From Panonychus citri (lineage: Eukaryota > Arthropoda > Arachnida > Trombidiformes > Tetranychidae): a stretch of DNA of 64,000 bases. The position numbers and the translations under genes are program-made. Position 1 is the stretch's first letter. The number at the start of each line of letters is the position of its first letter. The notes under the pieces are model-generated. The model did no database searches. It worked only from the letters and a program-made list of their open reading frames with translations, and had not been told where the DNA came from. Location of the stretch: contig NW_026515542.1 of NCBI RefSeq assembly GCF_014898815.1, forward strand, positions 434,001-498,000, read 5' to 3'. Below, in pieces: positions 13,882 to 27,151 of the stretch.

Positions 13882-14659
13882 ACGGGTGTCAACAATAAAA
13901 CGAATTGAGCTCTAAATCCAATCCAACTAAATTCAATTGGTTTTTGATAATTGTTATCTAAACAAATCGGCCACTGAATATCCTGATTAATATCTGATTG
14001 TCTTTTTATTGATTAATTTGTATAGACTACAATTATCTAAAACCAATTGAATTTAGTTGGATTTTAGAGCTCAATTCGTTTTATTGTTGACACCCTTTAC
14101 AACCAAATAAAATGGCGAAATTGTCAACAAACACCAATCATATACAGTCGGAGAAATTGAGTTTGACGGTATTTTAAAATTATTTGCACAGAAAAAGTGA
14201 AAACAACAACTTATCAATGATTAGATAATCAAGAGATTCAAATTTAACATTGATTTGATCGACTGTATTAGAATGATTAACTATCGTCGAGGACAATTAA
14301 TGGTAACACAATTAAAGGGTGTTTCGTTTAAAAACGACCAAAGTAAACAAACTTATCAATGCCTCAATCTACCTAAAAAAATGATATCAATGATGATTAA
14401 GTAAAAGATAATAAAATTGAAGGTGAAAATGAAAAACAACAGAGATCAAAGGCAGAGTGTTGACCTTTTCCCTATCATAACCTTCATTTTTATCATCTTT
14501 AGTTAAGTAACTGATTAGTTTGTTTACCTTTGTCGTTTTTAAACGAAACATACTTTACAATTAACGCTTACCAAGAATTTTCGAGGTTAAAGAGGTTCGC
14601 CTTTCAATAGTCCTTGGGCCACTTGCATCTTGGATAATTTTGAATATATCGTCTTCCAT
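13574..14659 (-). CDS. Unrecognised small protein (about 104 aa), two exons
   Basis: I do not recognise the family. Exon 1 runs from the ATG at 14659 down to 14572 (29 codons plus one base, starting MEDDIFKIIQ), ending at a GTAAGC donor. Exon 2 runs from 13800 down to the stop ending at 13574, after a TTTTTTTAG acceptor. The splice joins in frame (phase 1, glycine codon), and this matched donor, acceptor and phase is the main evidence. The protein is hydrophilic, without signal peptide or membrane segment. It is rich in Ser and Arg, with several RxxS-like phosphorylation-style sites (RRTS, RRYS, KRSQS), so an intracellular regulatory protein is possible. The 771-bp intron contains two inverted-repeat elements, and a hAT MITE sits just downstream. 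Codon use is ordinary and unlike the surrounding repeats. Confidence 0.75.
13850..13877. repeat. (GA)n microsatellite in intron
   Basis: An AG run just upstream, in plus-strand coordinates, of the left end of an inverted-repeat element. It may have blurred that element's target duplication. Confidence 0.9.
13884..14095. mobile_element. Inverted-repeat MITE-like element, 212 bp, in intron
   Basis: The first 80 or so bases, beginning GGGTGTCAACAATAAAACG, reappear as the reverse complement at the right end, with only a few differences, leaving a short central part. The pair includes a shared GAGCTC. Such long terminal inverted repeats without coding capacity define a foldback or MITE element. 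I could not identify a target duplication; the left side touches a GA microsatellite. It lies wholly inside the intron of the small minus-strand gene. Confidence 0.8.
14314..14556. mobile_element. Second inverted-repeat MITE-like element, 243 bp, same intron
   Basis: The left end, with TGTTTCGTTTAAAAACGAC, is matched by its reverse complement at the right end; the arms continue through AAACAAACT. The hexamer ACAATT flanks both sides (14308-14313 and 14557-14562), a possible 6-bp target duplication. The outermost bases differ slightly (AAAGGG versus AAAGTA). Its right end is only 15 bases from the splice donor of exon 1 of the minus-strand gene. Confidence 0.72.
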
Positions 14660-16757
14660 GATGATAATTATTATTGAGAAAAAGATGAGAGATTGGTGAT
14701 TATTGAAATTAGAAGAAGATCAATTGATTAACAATTAGGTAAACACAGTTTATATTAATTGTCGGTGTTGTTATTGTTGTTGTTAACTGTGAATGTTTAA
14801 CTAAATGAAAAGAGATTTTAAAGAGAAAGTATTAAGAGAGAATAAGAGAGAGAAAGAGAAACAAGTTCTACGTGATGAACTGAGGGAGAATAGGAAGATA
14901 ATAAGAAGAGGGAAATAAAAAGAGTGAGCGAGGAGAAGAAAAAAAAGAAGACAGAGGAAGACAGAGAAGAAAAGAAAGACTTGTTTACAAGCTTTTCCAT
15001 TTTGTTTTTCTCTTTCTTTCGGTTACCTAACAGGGAGAAAGAGAAAAGAAAGAGAAGAAACAACTGAGTTTGCTCAGAATAGAAAACCAAGAGTTTGTTA
15101 TTGTTTTTGTTTCTTTTTTTGACAAAATGTTAATAAACAATTTAACTATTGGAAGAAAAGAGAAACAAATTAACGGCTAACAATAATCATAAGTGGATCA
15201 ACAATTAAAGTGATGAGTGTAATTGTAGTTTATGAGTAAATTGAATTAAGGAAAAGAAGAAGAAAAAAACAAAAATAATCTTAATGTTTTTCTTTTCACT
15301 TTCTCTTTCTTTCTTTTTCTCTTCTTCTCTTTTTCTCAACTGTTACCATGAAGTCGAAACCAGGAAAATGTTAGATTTTGATTTATCTTTTCTATTTCTA
15401 TTGGTTTACTAATCGTCATCATCTAACCCTAATCATCATCTGATGATTACACAGATGATGAAGGAGAAGAGGTGGTAAAAGACTCACATAGCCTTGAAAG
15501 AGTAACAATGGCAATTTGCCATTGGCAAATATAAACAAAGAGAGAAAGAGAGAGAGAGACTGAGAAAGGGAAAAAGTTCACATGATTAATTATCTGCCGA
15601 TTATTTTTTGGGCTTGTTGATAGTCATCATCAGTTGAATCAATGATGATAATCTCATGTGACATGTCAAAAACTCAACCAGTGATCAAATGGTAACGATG
15701 TTTTCCATTTGATTAACCTCGTTGATTGTTGATCAATTGTATCGATACACGGAAAACAATGTAACTAAACAAATGAAAAGTATTTTTGTCAACAATCAAC
15801 AAGAAAACCAAAAACCTCATCTAACCTAAAACCAGAAATACATAAATAAGAGATTAGTGATAATCTAATCTGAAACCGGCAACATTATTGGTTTATATTA
15901 ATAAGTATGAATCTTATTGAGAAATTGATTGTTAGTTAATGAGTAGGAAACTTTGATATGATTTTTGATACAAAAGATTATGAGATAAAAATTTTCTCTC
16001 AATGAATTTACTGAAATAATTGATCCGTAATCATTAAGGTTCAATCGTTTATGTTGATCGGTTGAGTACAATTAAGGTAAATTGTCTGTATGTTTATTGA
16101 CCTTAAACAGAATCGAGAAGAGAAAAAGAGAAAAGAAAGAGAAAAGTGTATACGTGATAAAAGTATCGTGATCACTTTTTATGTTTACCTCGAATCGAAC
16201 ATGAAAAGAAAGAAACTTTTTTGTTCTAAGGTGGCGCTGTAAGCTCGAAGACGAAAATGGATCAAGATAATTTATTACCTTCTACTGTTACCTTTATGTT
16301 TACAGTCGATGGAAAATAATTAGTATAATGATAACCATTAGAATGATGATCATCATCCAGATGATCATTATCATTCATCTGTATACAAAGGCTTTCAAAT
16401 GTAATAAAAGGACATTAAAAAAAAAGGACTGACCAGGATTTTCCAATGTTCAATGACCATTCAAATGGTCAAGATTTTCTGGGCTCTTTTTTTGACTGCT
16501 ATTTCTTTCCATGGATAAACAATGATAATAATAATAAATTTCAATAAAACCATAATAACACTTTGAGAGAGAGAGTAACCTTTACCTCTTTTGTGGTTCA
16601 ATCATCATTATCATCATTCAATTGTGTTGTCATCATCATTATGTTCATCGTCATCATCAACACCCAAATCAGAATTATCTTCATCTCTCATCATTGAAAT
16701 TGTAAACAATTTTTTTCTCTTCCTCTTTCTCGAAAGTTTTGATTTCGACAATTCGAA

Positions 16758-16806
<49 letters not shown>

Positions 16807-18003
16807 GTTCTTTCAATGGTTATGAGGAAAAAAGCGCAACCTCTTAAGGTAAAATTCGAAAATTCTTGCGCCTTACACTTTACTCTTCCACCTTTCTTTC
16901 ATTTCCTCTTTCTTTCTCGTCTTCCAACCTCCCACTTCCACTCTCTCTTTCTCTCCCGAATTCTGATTCTTGTCTCATGAAAATGTATGTTCCATACCAG
17001 TAGAAGCTTTCGATTTATGAACCTTCATTCATCTTCATCCTCCATCCTCATCTCTATTCTTCTTCCCTCATCTTCTTCTAACTTTAAAACTTAACCTCAA
17101 CTTCTCAAACATTTTCATCTACTTTTTCCTCTCACTCTCTTCATCTTCCCATCATCTTCTCATCCACCGAATATCAAAAACAAACTTTACCTTTATCGTC
17201 TTTCAAATATTCATCATCTCTGATATAAAATAGCAAAGAAAGAGGAAAATTTCCCTCTTCTTGCCAATATCAAAGTTTCTATCCTCATCATCCTTTAGTA
17301 GCTCATTCAGAATCATTTAGCATCCTCATCATCTTCTTGTGAATAACATTCTTGTGTTAAATTGTGTGAATTTAACTTCCTCATGTGTCTTCATCATCAT
17401 GTTACCATGAAAAAGGATTCTTCCTGTTTCCATGATGATAATATAACAATAATATCTTTATGTGACCAGTTCTAATATTCATCAACTCACAATCTAATCT
17501 TACACAATTAAAGCTTATTAAAGTTTCACCCAACAGTTAAATCAAATTACAATCAATCAACTGAACAAATTGTTAATTGTTGCACGAACAAAAAAATTTC
17601 TCTTTCCATCTAAAACTAAAACTAAAACTTTAATTTCCTTTTAATTTCGCCTTATTAACTTAATACAATTAAACAAAAATCAAATCAAATTAAATCATAA
17701 TTATATTAAACCATCACAATTTTGAACCAGTTAACCAAATAATAATTAACACTAAATCATCAAATTAATCAGAATTCAAGTTAAATATAAAGTTTCAAAT
17801 TTGTTGTTATCAATTGAAAAAAAAATCACTCCCAGTTAACAAAATCCCAACAATTTCAATTCCAATTAGTAACAATTAACTAATTGAATCATTGATGAAA
17901 GTGAAATAAGATTAGTGATGAAATTGTTGCTGATTTAGTTGATCAACTAATCCTAATGGTTTCATTCAAATTGTTACACCGTCCTTACAATTGAAAATCA
18001 ACA
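14660..18003. other. Intergenic region with GA and pyrimidine-rich tracts
   Basis: No convincing coding exon. It contains (GA)n runs, pyrimidine-rich stretches (16.6-17.3 kb), an AAGGTGGCGCTGT word at about 16230, and a TTAATTG/ATCAA-rich part (17.5-18.0 kb) that probably includes promoter and 5' UTR of the gene starting at 18004. Confidence 0.5.
16761..16803. repeat. (GA)n microsatellite
   Basis: A long uninterrupted AG run. Confidence 0.95.
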
Positions 18004-18937
18004 ATGATCACCATATCATCCTCATCCTCATCCTCATCCTCATCCTCGTCATCATCATTATCATCAATGTCATCATATAATATCATCTGTAATGTTATCT
18101 TAATGGTAACAACTTTAACAACATTGAATGAAGCCAAACATAATGGGATTAATGGCTTACACAATTTAAATGATCAAGTTAATAGTAATGATAATAAATA
18201 CCGTTATTCATTTTACTCATCATCATTATCGTCATCATCAGATTTTCAATGGAAACCTCATCTATTATTAGGAAATACTCCAAGTTCAACAATAACTCAT
18301 TCAAATTTAATCAATTTTAATCATATTAATAATAATGTTGATCATTTAGTAGGTAAAACTTTAAATAATAATAATAATCTTAATTCAATATCTTTATCAA
18401 CCTCTACTTCAACCTCAACCTTATCCTCATCTTCACCAAGTTCAACAATGTTAACTGAAAATTATCAACAAACAAACAGAAACAAGAAAACTAATAAAAC
18501 CAATCAATCAACTAAATTGTCGTCAACACGATTAATCAGTAAAAGATCATCAACTGATTCATTACCTAATCATGTAATCCGTGATTCTTGTTCAGATGAT
18601 TCTGAATGTATTTCAACTAAAACTCGTTGCATGGTGAAACAAGGTCTCTGTGGATGTAATCAGGGCTATATAATTGTTGATCTAGTTACATCAAGTTACA
18701 TGGATTTATCATCGTCATCATCTCTCTCACCATCACCATCTTTAGGTTCACCTTCATCATTATCATCCTCATCTCAATATGTATCCAAATTTTGCTACAA
18801 ATTGAAACATAATGGTGAACATTGTGAACACTCAGCTCAATGTTTTGTTCCCCATGCTACATGTGACCGTATTAATCCACCAATTTCAAATAATCAATCA
18901 GGAATCTGTAAATGTAAACAAGGTTACAATGAACAAG
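18004..18937 (+). CDS. EB/EGF-like cysteine-rich secreted protein, first coding exon (partial)
   Basis: The exon is open from the ATG at 18004 and ends at a CAAG|GTAAGT donor (18937/18938), phase 1. The first 21 residues are almost all serine, encoded by a TCA/TCC repeat; the ATG at codon 22 (18067) is followed by a normal hydrophobic signal segment and may be the true start. A long low-complexity Asn/Ser/Thr stretch follows to about residue 190. Then comes a cysteine-rich part: CSDDSEC, CMVKQGLCGCNQGY, a serine insertion, and HCEHSAQCFVPHATC with ICKCKQGY. This C-x-C-x-x-G-Y pattern is typical of EB modules and related EGF-like repeats in arthropod and nematode extracellular proteins. I found no later exon within the window, so the next intron is long or further exons are short. 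Function unknown; an extracellular adhesion or receptor role is inference. Confidence 0.78.
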
Positions 18938-19888
18938 GTAAGTTGATTTACTTAAACTCCTAATCAATTCCCATCTCGTAACAATTAACCATCAAAATGA
19001 ATCACAAAATCCACACATATTAATCTTATATGAATTAACGGTAAATATCATTTTTTACACTATTTTGGGGAAAAACTTTTTCATCGGTTTTTTTTTCTTC
19101 CAACTAATTGTTGGTAATTAAGACAATTAGTTTGATCCTGATCAATCTTAATTGTCAAATGATCACAAGCAAGAAATTCATTATCACGAAAACTTTTCTA
19201 GTTGAATAAACTTTTCGACTTGTAATTACCTTACGTTTATAATCATCGATCGAGTTTGGATACTTCATGGATTTCGAGCTGATTAAACTAATGAATATTG
19301 TGATGATAATAAGATTTGAGTGAGTGTAGATTGTGAGTGTTGGTGAAACACTTTGATTGATTCTGATTAACACCTTGAATTTAGGAATGGAAGTTTTTTT
19401 TTTCCTCGAATCAATTTGTTCATTGGTTGATGAGTTCAATTATAAAATAGCATCTTCTTCATCATCATTTTCTATTAATGTAATCGATATCAGCATCCTC
19501 ATCAGTATCATCATCATGGTTAAAACTACAAAGCCAAAAAAATTTACATCAACATCAATCTGTGATTAATGCTGTTACTTGATTGAAAATAATAGACTTG
19601 ACTGAATCCAAAATCGATAATAACAATAATGATAATACTTTAGGTGAGAGAGAGAGAGATAGAGAGAGAGAAGAGGAATCCAGAAAATGAAAGGAAGATG
19701 ATGATGATGAGGAAGAAAAAGGATGAGGAAGAGAAAGAGATTGAAAGGAGAGGAAGAAGAAAAAAAGTAAACGTAGATTGAAAGAGAATCATCACCATTC
19801 GTCAGCATCCTCATCATCTTTTCCAATATAATCTTCTCTGTCGTTCTAACCATATATCTTTCATTTGCTCTCTCACCATCATCATCAT

Positions 19889-19945
19889 CTTCTTCTTCTT
19901 CTTCTTCTTCTTCTTCTTCTTCTTCTTCTTCTTCTTCTTCTTCTT
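19889..19945. repeat. (CTT)n microsatellite
   Basis: An uninterrupted TCT/CTT trinucleotide run of nearly 60 bases. Confidence 0.95.
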
Positions 19946-21467
19946 TGTCATTTTCCTTATTTGCTATCGTTTCATTTTCGTTCTTTACATCGTTATATTA
20001 CTTTCATCATCTTTCATTCTCCAATGTCCAGTTTCATCTTTCTGTCGATTTTTTTATTCTTCATCTTTATTCATCTTCTTAACATCTTGTAAACTATAAT
20101 GTAACATCAAAATCAATCAACTTCTTAACTTTCTCCCTCAGTCATCACCATCTCTCTCACAAACAAATCATTATCACTTCCACAGCTTAAACACACTTAC
20201 TTAGGTTCGCACTGATAGTTCATAGTAATGAAGAGTTACCATGAGCTCAACTTACTCTTTCTCATCTTCTCCTTTCATGAGGATTCATATCATTTCACGT
20301 GAATCTCATCTACTTCCACCTTATCATCACCACTTATAATGTCCCACTCTATGAAGAAATGATAACTGATATTATCATTTTTAAAAGAAAACGAAAGTTC
20401 AAAAAGAATAGAAGAAAAAAAAAGTTCGTTCTTTCATTTTCATTATCACGATAATACTAGAGAAACGAAAACAAGACGAAATATTTTCACATCCAAAAGA
20501 AAAAGAAGATGATAATAACGAAGATGAAAGATATTCTTCTCTTTCATCATCATCATCATCTTCTTCTTCATCATTTTGTTATTTATCATCTTTTTCTTTA
20601 GATTTTTTTTTCTTTAACATTCTTATTTACTCCTTAATCTTTTTCCTCAGTAATCTTCATCTCTTTCACTCCCATGAATTGAACATGATGAAAATCCCTC
20701 TCTGTCAACCTTGTCATGGTTCTTGATGATCTTCCATCATCTTAATCAGCAGTTCCAATGATTTATTCAGAATTAGTTAACAAAAAACTTCTTGGTCAGT
20801 TTAACATCGGCCTTTGACTGGACAATAACAACATCAACAATTAATTAACATCAATTGGTATCGATTCATTTGAAATTGCAATTGATATATTCATGATTAG
20901 CTAATTGGAGAAAAATATGAATATTTATGTCTCATGATCAATTAATCAGTCAATTTTACGATCCAATCAATCAAGTAATTAACTTTATCCAATTCCCATG
21001 AATCATCATATTCAAGTTGATTCAGTTGATTAACTCTTAATTTTGCTCCAGTTAAAATGCTTACTATCTATTGATTTATAAATTAAAATCTCTAATCAAT
21101 TTTAAATAAACAAAGTTTCAAAGTTAATCAATTGTAATATTAAATTTAATCTTCTCAATTGGTTTCGAGCTTTAATTTCCTTTGCCAATTTAATCTATTT
21201 TTACACTTTGATATTTCACCTATTTCACCCTCAACCCACTTACCTCCTCTTTCACTCTCCATGGTGTCAAAAAATAAGTAAATATCATCATCAGTTACAG
21301 GGTTGGTTACCTGTTAACCTCAAGTCTTATTTTTTTTGCTCAGAATCATCAAAACAGGTAAACATTTAAAGGTAATGGAAAACAAAATCCACTCGTTTTC
21401 AAGCTTAATTTAATCTTGTAAACATACAATCAATTTCAACATCACTCTTGCCACGTTGAATTTAAGG

Positions 21468-21472
<5 letters not shown>

Positions 21473-21520
<48 letters not shown>
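21473..21520. repeat. (GA)n microsatellite
   Basis: An uninterrupted GA run. Confidence 0.95.
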
Positions 21521-21523
<3 letters not shown>

Positions 21524-24500
21524 ATTTGAAAAGTTCATAGACTAACTTGTCCTTGGAAAGACTGGTTAGTGGCTATTTGAGGCCTTGACCCAAGATCTTT
21601 TTATGATAGTAAACAAAATACCTTTTCAAGGTGAAAAATAAGGTAAAATTTGAGTAAGAACAAGATTCAAATGTGAAAAGGGCAAGTCCAAGCAAAAAAG
21701 AGCAATGAAATAAAAAAGTTCATCCCTGAATCTGAATCATCATCATGGAAACATTAACATCATTTATTATTATTAATATCTTTCAACTTTTTCTTTTCTC
21801 GTTTCTTTAGCTATCCCCAATGTCATCATCATCATCATCATCATCTTATTCATTCAACTCTTATCATCATCTTACCAGGTAAATAAAAAAAAAGATGAGG
21901 GAAAAAACAACCTTACAAAAAAAATCACAACTCTCCATATTCAATAATACAATTAGATTAATTTGATAATCATCATGAATGAACATAAAAAAAGATATGA
22001 ATTACTTAATCATCTTCATCCTTAAGTTTAATAGGTCAACAAGATATCCTTCATTATATACATTTAATCATGTTCATATCTATGAACCGGAAATAATCAT
22101 CATGATAATCTTACTTTTACTTGATCATCAAGGATCAACTATCAGGAAATTTATTTAACTTAATCCCTTTACTGTTGATCATCATCATTGCGATAATCAA
22201 ATACATTATATATTAGTTAATCCCATTAAGATGTAAACAATTATTACACACAAACTGCAAGGCCAACATACAATTAACATTCAATCAAATAATGTTAATC
22301 AATAGTAATGAATCAATTATAATGATAATTAGATGATAATAAACATTGATTGTTAGTAATACCATTGGTAAACGATTAGCAAAAACAAAACAACAACTTT
22401 AATTAACCTATTCAATTGAGTAAAAAACAAAAAGGTAAACATAGTATTAAATTGTGATGGTTAATCAATGATAACCCAAACTAATTAACACTTATCATGA
22501 TAAATTAATAACCGATATGAAGATCATGGGATTAACCAACTGAATTGATTAGGAAAAAAAAAGTTATTATTAGTTAATCGTATCTCAGGTAGATAGTGAT
22601 TATTATTATCTGTATCATTAGCTATTTGTTATGACGGGTTAAGCTTCAGTATATTGATGATGATGAGGATGATGATGATGATGAAGATGGGGATGACAAA
22701 GTGAGTATATTTTTCAAGGTTAAAAATAATAAATTATGAGCCTGAATGATAATGATTGTTTACATTTTGATTTTTTCTCTTCAGACTGAAACTTATTCTC
22801 AGGTCGTTGTAACTGGTTTAATACACGCATCAGTTAATTGTTTGGATTTAATTTTAAACTCGAGAAAAACAAATCAAAAAGTTACCATAATCATTGCATG
22901 TTAACCAATCATCATCATAAGACTTTACACAATTTTCAAAGTTACCCTGGTTTTCATTATCCTTCAGACTAACTGAATGATCAATAATGCTCCAGGTAAC
23001 TTGAAACCTCACATGATTGTATTTATATATCGGTTTTTACAGGGTGATGATTAAGTACCAGAAAAAAATTCATCATGTTTGCAAATCGTTCAACATGAGG
23101 ATGTTGTTTTGCTTTCACTAATGTGACAATTTTGTGATTGCAAATGAATAAAAAAAAAGAGAGAGAAAATTGCAATTTGTAATCAAATTTTTTTCCTCTT
23201 TCAATTTTCATTATCATGAAACAGGGGAAAAATTATCATGGTAACAAACATCATCTATTATTATTATTATCTCGGTGAATTTTGTTTTCTGTCTTCTGTT
23301 TTCTATTGTTTTTTTTTCTTGCTTCATTTTATAAAAATCTTCAGGGGGATATGAATTTTACTCAATCTCTTTTACTGAAATTCAACCTGAAACTGGTTAT
23401 TATTATTGTTATTTTTCTTCTTCTACTTTGTTTTGAATTTTCGTTGCTTCTGAAAGGAGTAAACATAATCTGAATACATCTGAACTTTCAGAACTTTCAT
23501 TCTCAGTTCAAACTGCATGGTAACAATCAAGTCAATCATTTGGAATGAACAAAAAATAAACTGGTTTCCACTTGTTGTTGTTGTTGATTATTATTATTGA
23601 TGATGATTGGGTTACCATTGATTCAGAACTTTTTTTTTTGTTTTCATCTTCTTTCTCTCTCTCTCTCAAAAATCTGGTTTCAATTGTTCATCATTTATCA
23701 TGATCGCCATGAAAAGTTACAACTGTCATTGTTTTTCATGACATGATCAGTAATATAAGATAACATTATTATCATTACATAATTGGTGAAACAATCAAAC
23801 ATCTCAATGAAAACCTCATGATCAGAACTTTTCTTTTTTCTTCTTCTTCAACTGAAAATAAATTCTGATCATCATTAAGTTAATTGTGCCAACAGATTAG
23901 ATTAGGAATCAATCAAAATATCTTATTATAAATTGAATAATCAATTTACACGGTACAATTAACTGCAAAATGTTAATCAACAACAATTTCAACTAATATC
24001 AGCTGATTGTTTTACCATTAGTTTAATCACAATTAGGTAACTTAACTGTTTTTTTGTCAATTCATGATTAAAACTTTGATTATCTTGATTGCGATTATAA
24101 TTATTCAACTAAATGGTTTGGGAGATTCACATTTTAATTGTTACTTTTAATAGCTCACAATTACATTGCACAAATTTGATTGTTGATAAATCAATTTGCT
24201 CAACTTTAATAGTTTTCAACTTCTTCTCAATACTGATTAACTGTGACAATTAACAATCAATTTTTAGTAAAAGCCTTTTGATTTGCTGAAATTGATGATA
24301 ACAATTAACTAACTGATTTAACTTATATAAACAATCAAATGGTAAACAACAACGGTAAAAGCTAATGATTATTTATTGGTGTCAAGTGGATAAGTTTAAT
24401 CACCGAGAAGATTAACTTATAATTGTTTAGATTAAGAAATTAAAATTTTCTATTCCACAATCAAAAGCCAATCTAATATTCCAAATCCATTATCGTAATT

Positions 24501-26083
24501 TAAACGATTTTTATCTCAAGAATAATGTTCTGTATTACCATGTAATTTGTTTCTATTCCGATGGATTCAGATAAGAGAATTGAAAAGTTCTGAGTCTCAT
24601 AAATTCTCATATTTTTTTGACAAAATAAATTTCTCGAAAATGACCAGTAATAGATGAATGTCCATCCATCATGTCATCGGAGATTATCACTGTTTCCTTT
24701 TCATGGAAATGAAATTTTTCACCTGACGCCATCTATTTATCTTCAGTATTATTAGCGTTTCAAAAGTGCTAAAATCAATATTATTCAGAGAACAGAATTG
24801 AAACCCATTCATTCAGAATTTCCAAAAGGAAAAGGTAAACATGGAATCAATAAATTCGATAGAGAAAAAAAAAGAGAGAAACTTATATTCGGCTAACAGA
24901 AGAAATGAACTTGTAACTTTTACCTTATTTCTAAAGTTCCAAAAAGGAAGGAAAAAGAAATGAAAAAAAAAGTTCTTTTTTTAGAACATGAAAAATTCTT
25001 AGTTTACTCAATCTGTTCTTCACAGAATCATGGGGAAAAATTTCAAAGAAGAGACAGATAGTATAAGGTGTATAATTTACGATTCCATGGTAACTCATGA
25101 GTCTATTAGATAAACTCAAGTTCTCATGATGTAAATTCAAAAAGTTGAACAATTATCAACATGATCATCATGTAACATGTTGTTTTCCAATGGATAAGAT
25201 TAAAAAGTGTATCAGATTCATTTTCTCATCAATCATTGAAATAAATGTTCAATTTACATGCTAACTCCAAATTCATGAGATTTCCAATTTATTAAAAGTT
25301 TTTACATGATGAAGATGAGAGTTTATCTCTTTAAGATCTGAAACAAATTTCTGTGTTCAGAAGTTTTTTTTAAAACACTTTACCACCTAGTTATCATGGA
25401 TCATGGTAATAATGAATTCGATGGTAACTGAATTATCTTGAAGAGTTCTGAGAAACATTGGAATAGTGTATTTACAAATGCTAACTTGAGATATAATGAT
25501 AAACTCAGGTAAGCATTAGGAAGAGAGTGAGGATTGAATTCTGGGTGCAAACTGAGAAAACGAAAAAGGAAAATGATCTAAGTATAATAATCGTGATGAT
25601 GATAATACTTATCCTGAATATGTTATCATCATGTTAACTTTTTACACTTTTTTTTTCATGGTAACATGTTATCTTATTGCTAGTGGATGATGGCGGCTGT
25701 TCATTGGGTGGGTTGTTTGTTATTCACTGTTCATTTTGTTTTTGCATCATCATGAAATGAAATTAGAGTAGACATGATCTAATATGTATCTTTGATATGA
25801 GTTTTTCTGTAAGAATTTATGTCTCTCCATGGAAAAAGGATTTTTTTTGCCTTCTTTTTTTTCTAATATACACCTGTATAATACCTTATTCCTTTTCATG
25901 AGCATGATAGTTGAATTGTAGATAATATTGATTGGTTGATTCGCCAGAGAGCCTTTCAAATTTCGTCAGTTTCAGTGTTACTCTGAGTTATGAGTTTTCC
26001 AAGGGTCAGAATTTTGTATTATTATTACAACTTTTTTTTAAAAAGAATTGAAATTCTATCCTCAGAATTTTCTTGTTCTTGTT

Positions 26084-26110
26084 TTCTCTCTCTCTCTCTC
26101 TCTCTCTCTC
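26084..26110. repeat. (CT)n microsatellite
   Basis: An uninterrupted CT run. Confidence 0.93.
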
Positions 26111-26354
26111 GCTCTTCTATTTTGTAAGAATTTTCATCCAATACATGAATATTCATGGAACTGATTTATTATGATAACTGGAACTTGTTCTTTTTTATGG
26201 TAACATGTTCGAATAGTTCAAATTTTGTCAATGTGATCGATGATTTAATGTATTAGCAGTTTCATGGTGAAAAATTTCTTCAGTTGGAATTTTCCATTTT
26301 TTTTATTTCTTTTTTTTCCATCACCACAAATTCAATACTATTCAAGTACATTTT

Positions 26355-26355
<1 letters not shown>

Positions 26356-26406
<51 letters not shown>
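26356..26406. repeat. (GA)n microsatellite
   Basis: An uninterrupted AG run of about 50 bases. Confidence 0.95.
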
Positions 26407-26408
<2 letters not shown>

Positions 26409-27116
26409 CAGAATTATCCATGTAATAGGATGGGAGAAATATCCTGTACTGGGTTAACTATCGTGTGAAAATATCCACTCCTGAGATGATCATGAATGAA
26501 TCATTAATATCGAAAACCTATGAATCAGTGATGAAATTCTGGCGAAAGAGCATAAAATGCTACCCAATTTCAATAAAATTCCGAGAACTCAGTCACCAAG
26601 AAAATCTTGAAACCTCAACCCATACAGAATATTGAAGATCATTTATAAATATAAATTCTACATGGTGATAACATGAAAAGTCAGTTGGAATAAGAAATGA
26701 AACTACATGTGGAAAAATTATTCTTTTTATTTTCCACTCACAGGAATGAATATACACCTTGACAGTTACAGTTAGAATTTCCCAGACTGGATATTATATA
26801 ATTTTCGTTTTCTCAATGTTTTTCATGCTTCTTTTGTTTCACCATAATAATCAGCATCATGATCCTCTGTTTATGATTCATATTATTTATTAATATCATC
26901 ATGTATCTCCCTTATATTCTTGAAATGAATTCATGAAACTGAAACTTCATATAAAAGAGGTTGAAATCCCATGATAACAGTAGATAACTATGTACATGAT
27001 GGGAACATTTTAAAATTTTCTCCATCACTTGAAGTTATCATGTCAATGGTGATAAAATATTTGTCAGAACTTTTTTTCTCTTCTTTATCAGAACCATGAG
27101 ATATTCTCACATGATG

Positions 27117-27151
<35 letters not shown>

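Noticed and set aside
16591..16980. 129-codon open frame with a long (RE)n run
   Set aside because: The core is a (GA)n microsatellite; the rest is Ser/Leu/Phe from pyrimidine-rich DNA.
19865..20092. Leucine-rich open frame
   Set aside because: A direct translation of the (CTT)n tract, not a membrane protein.
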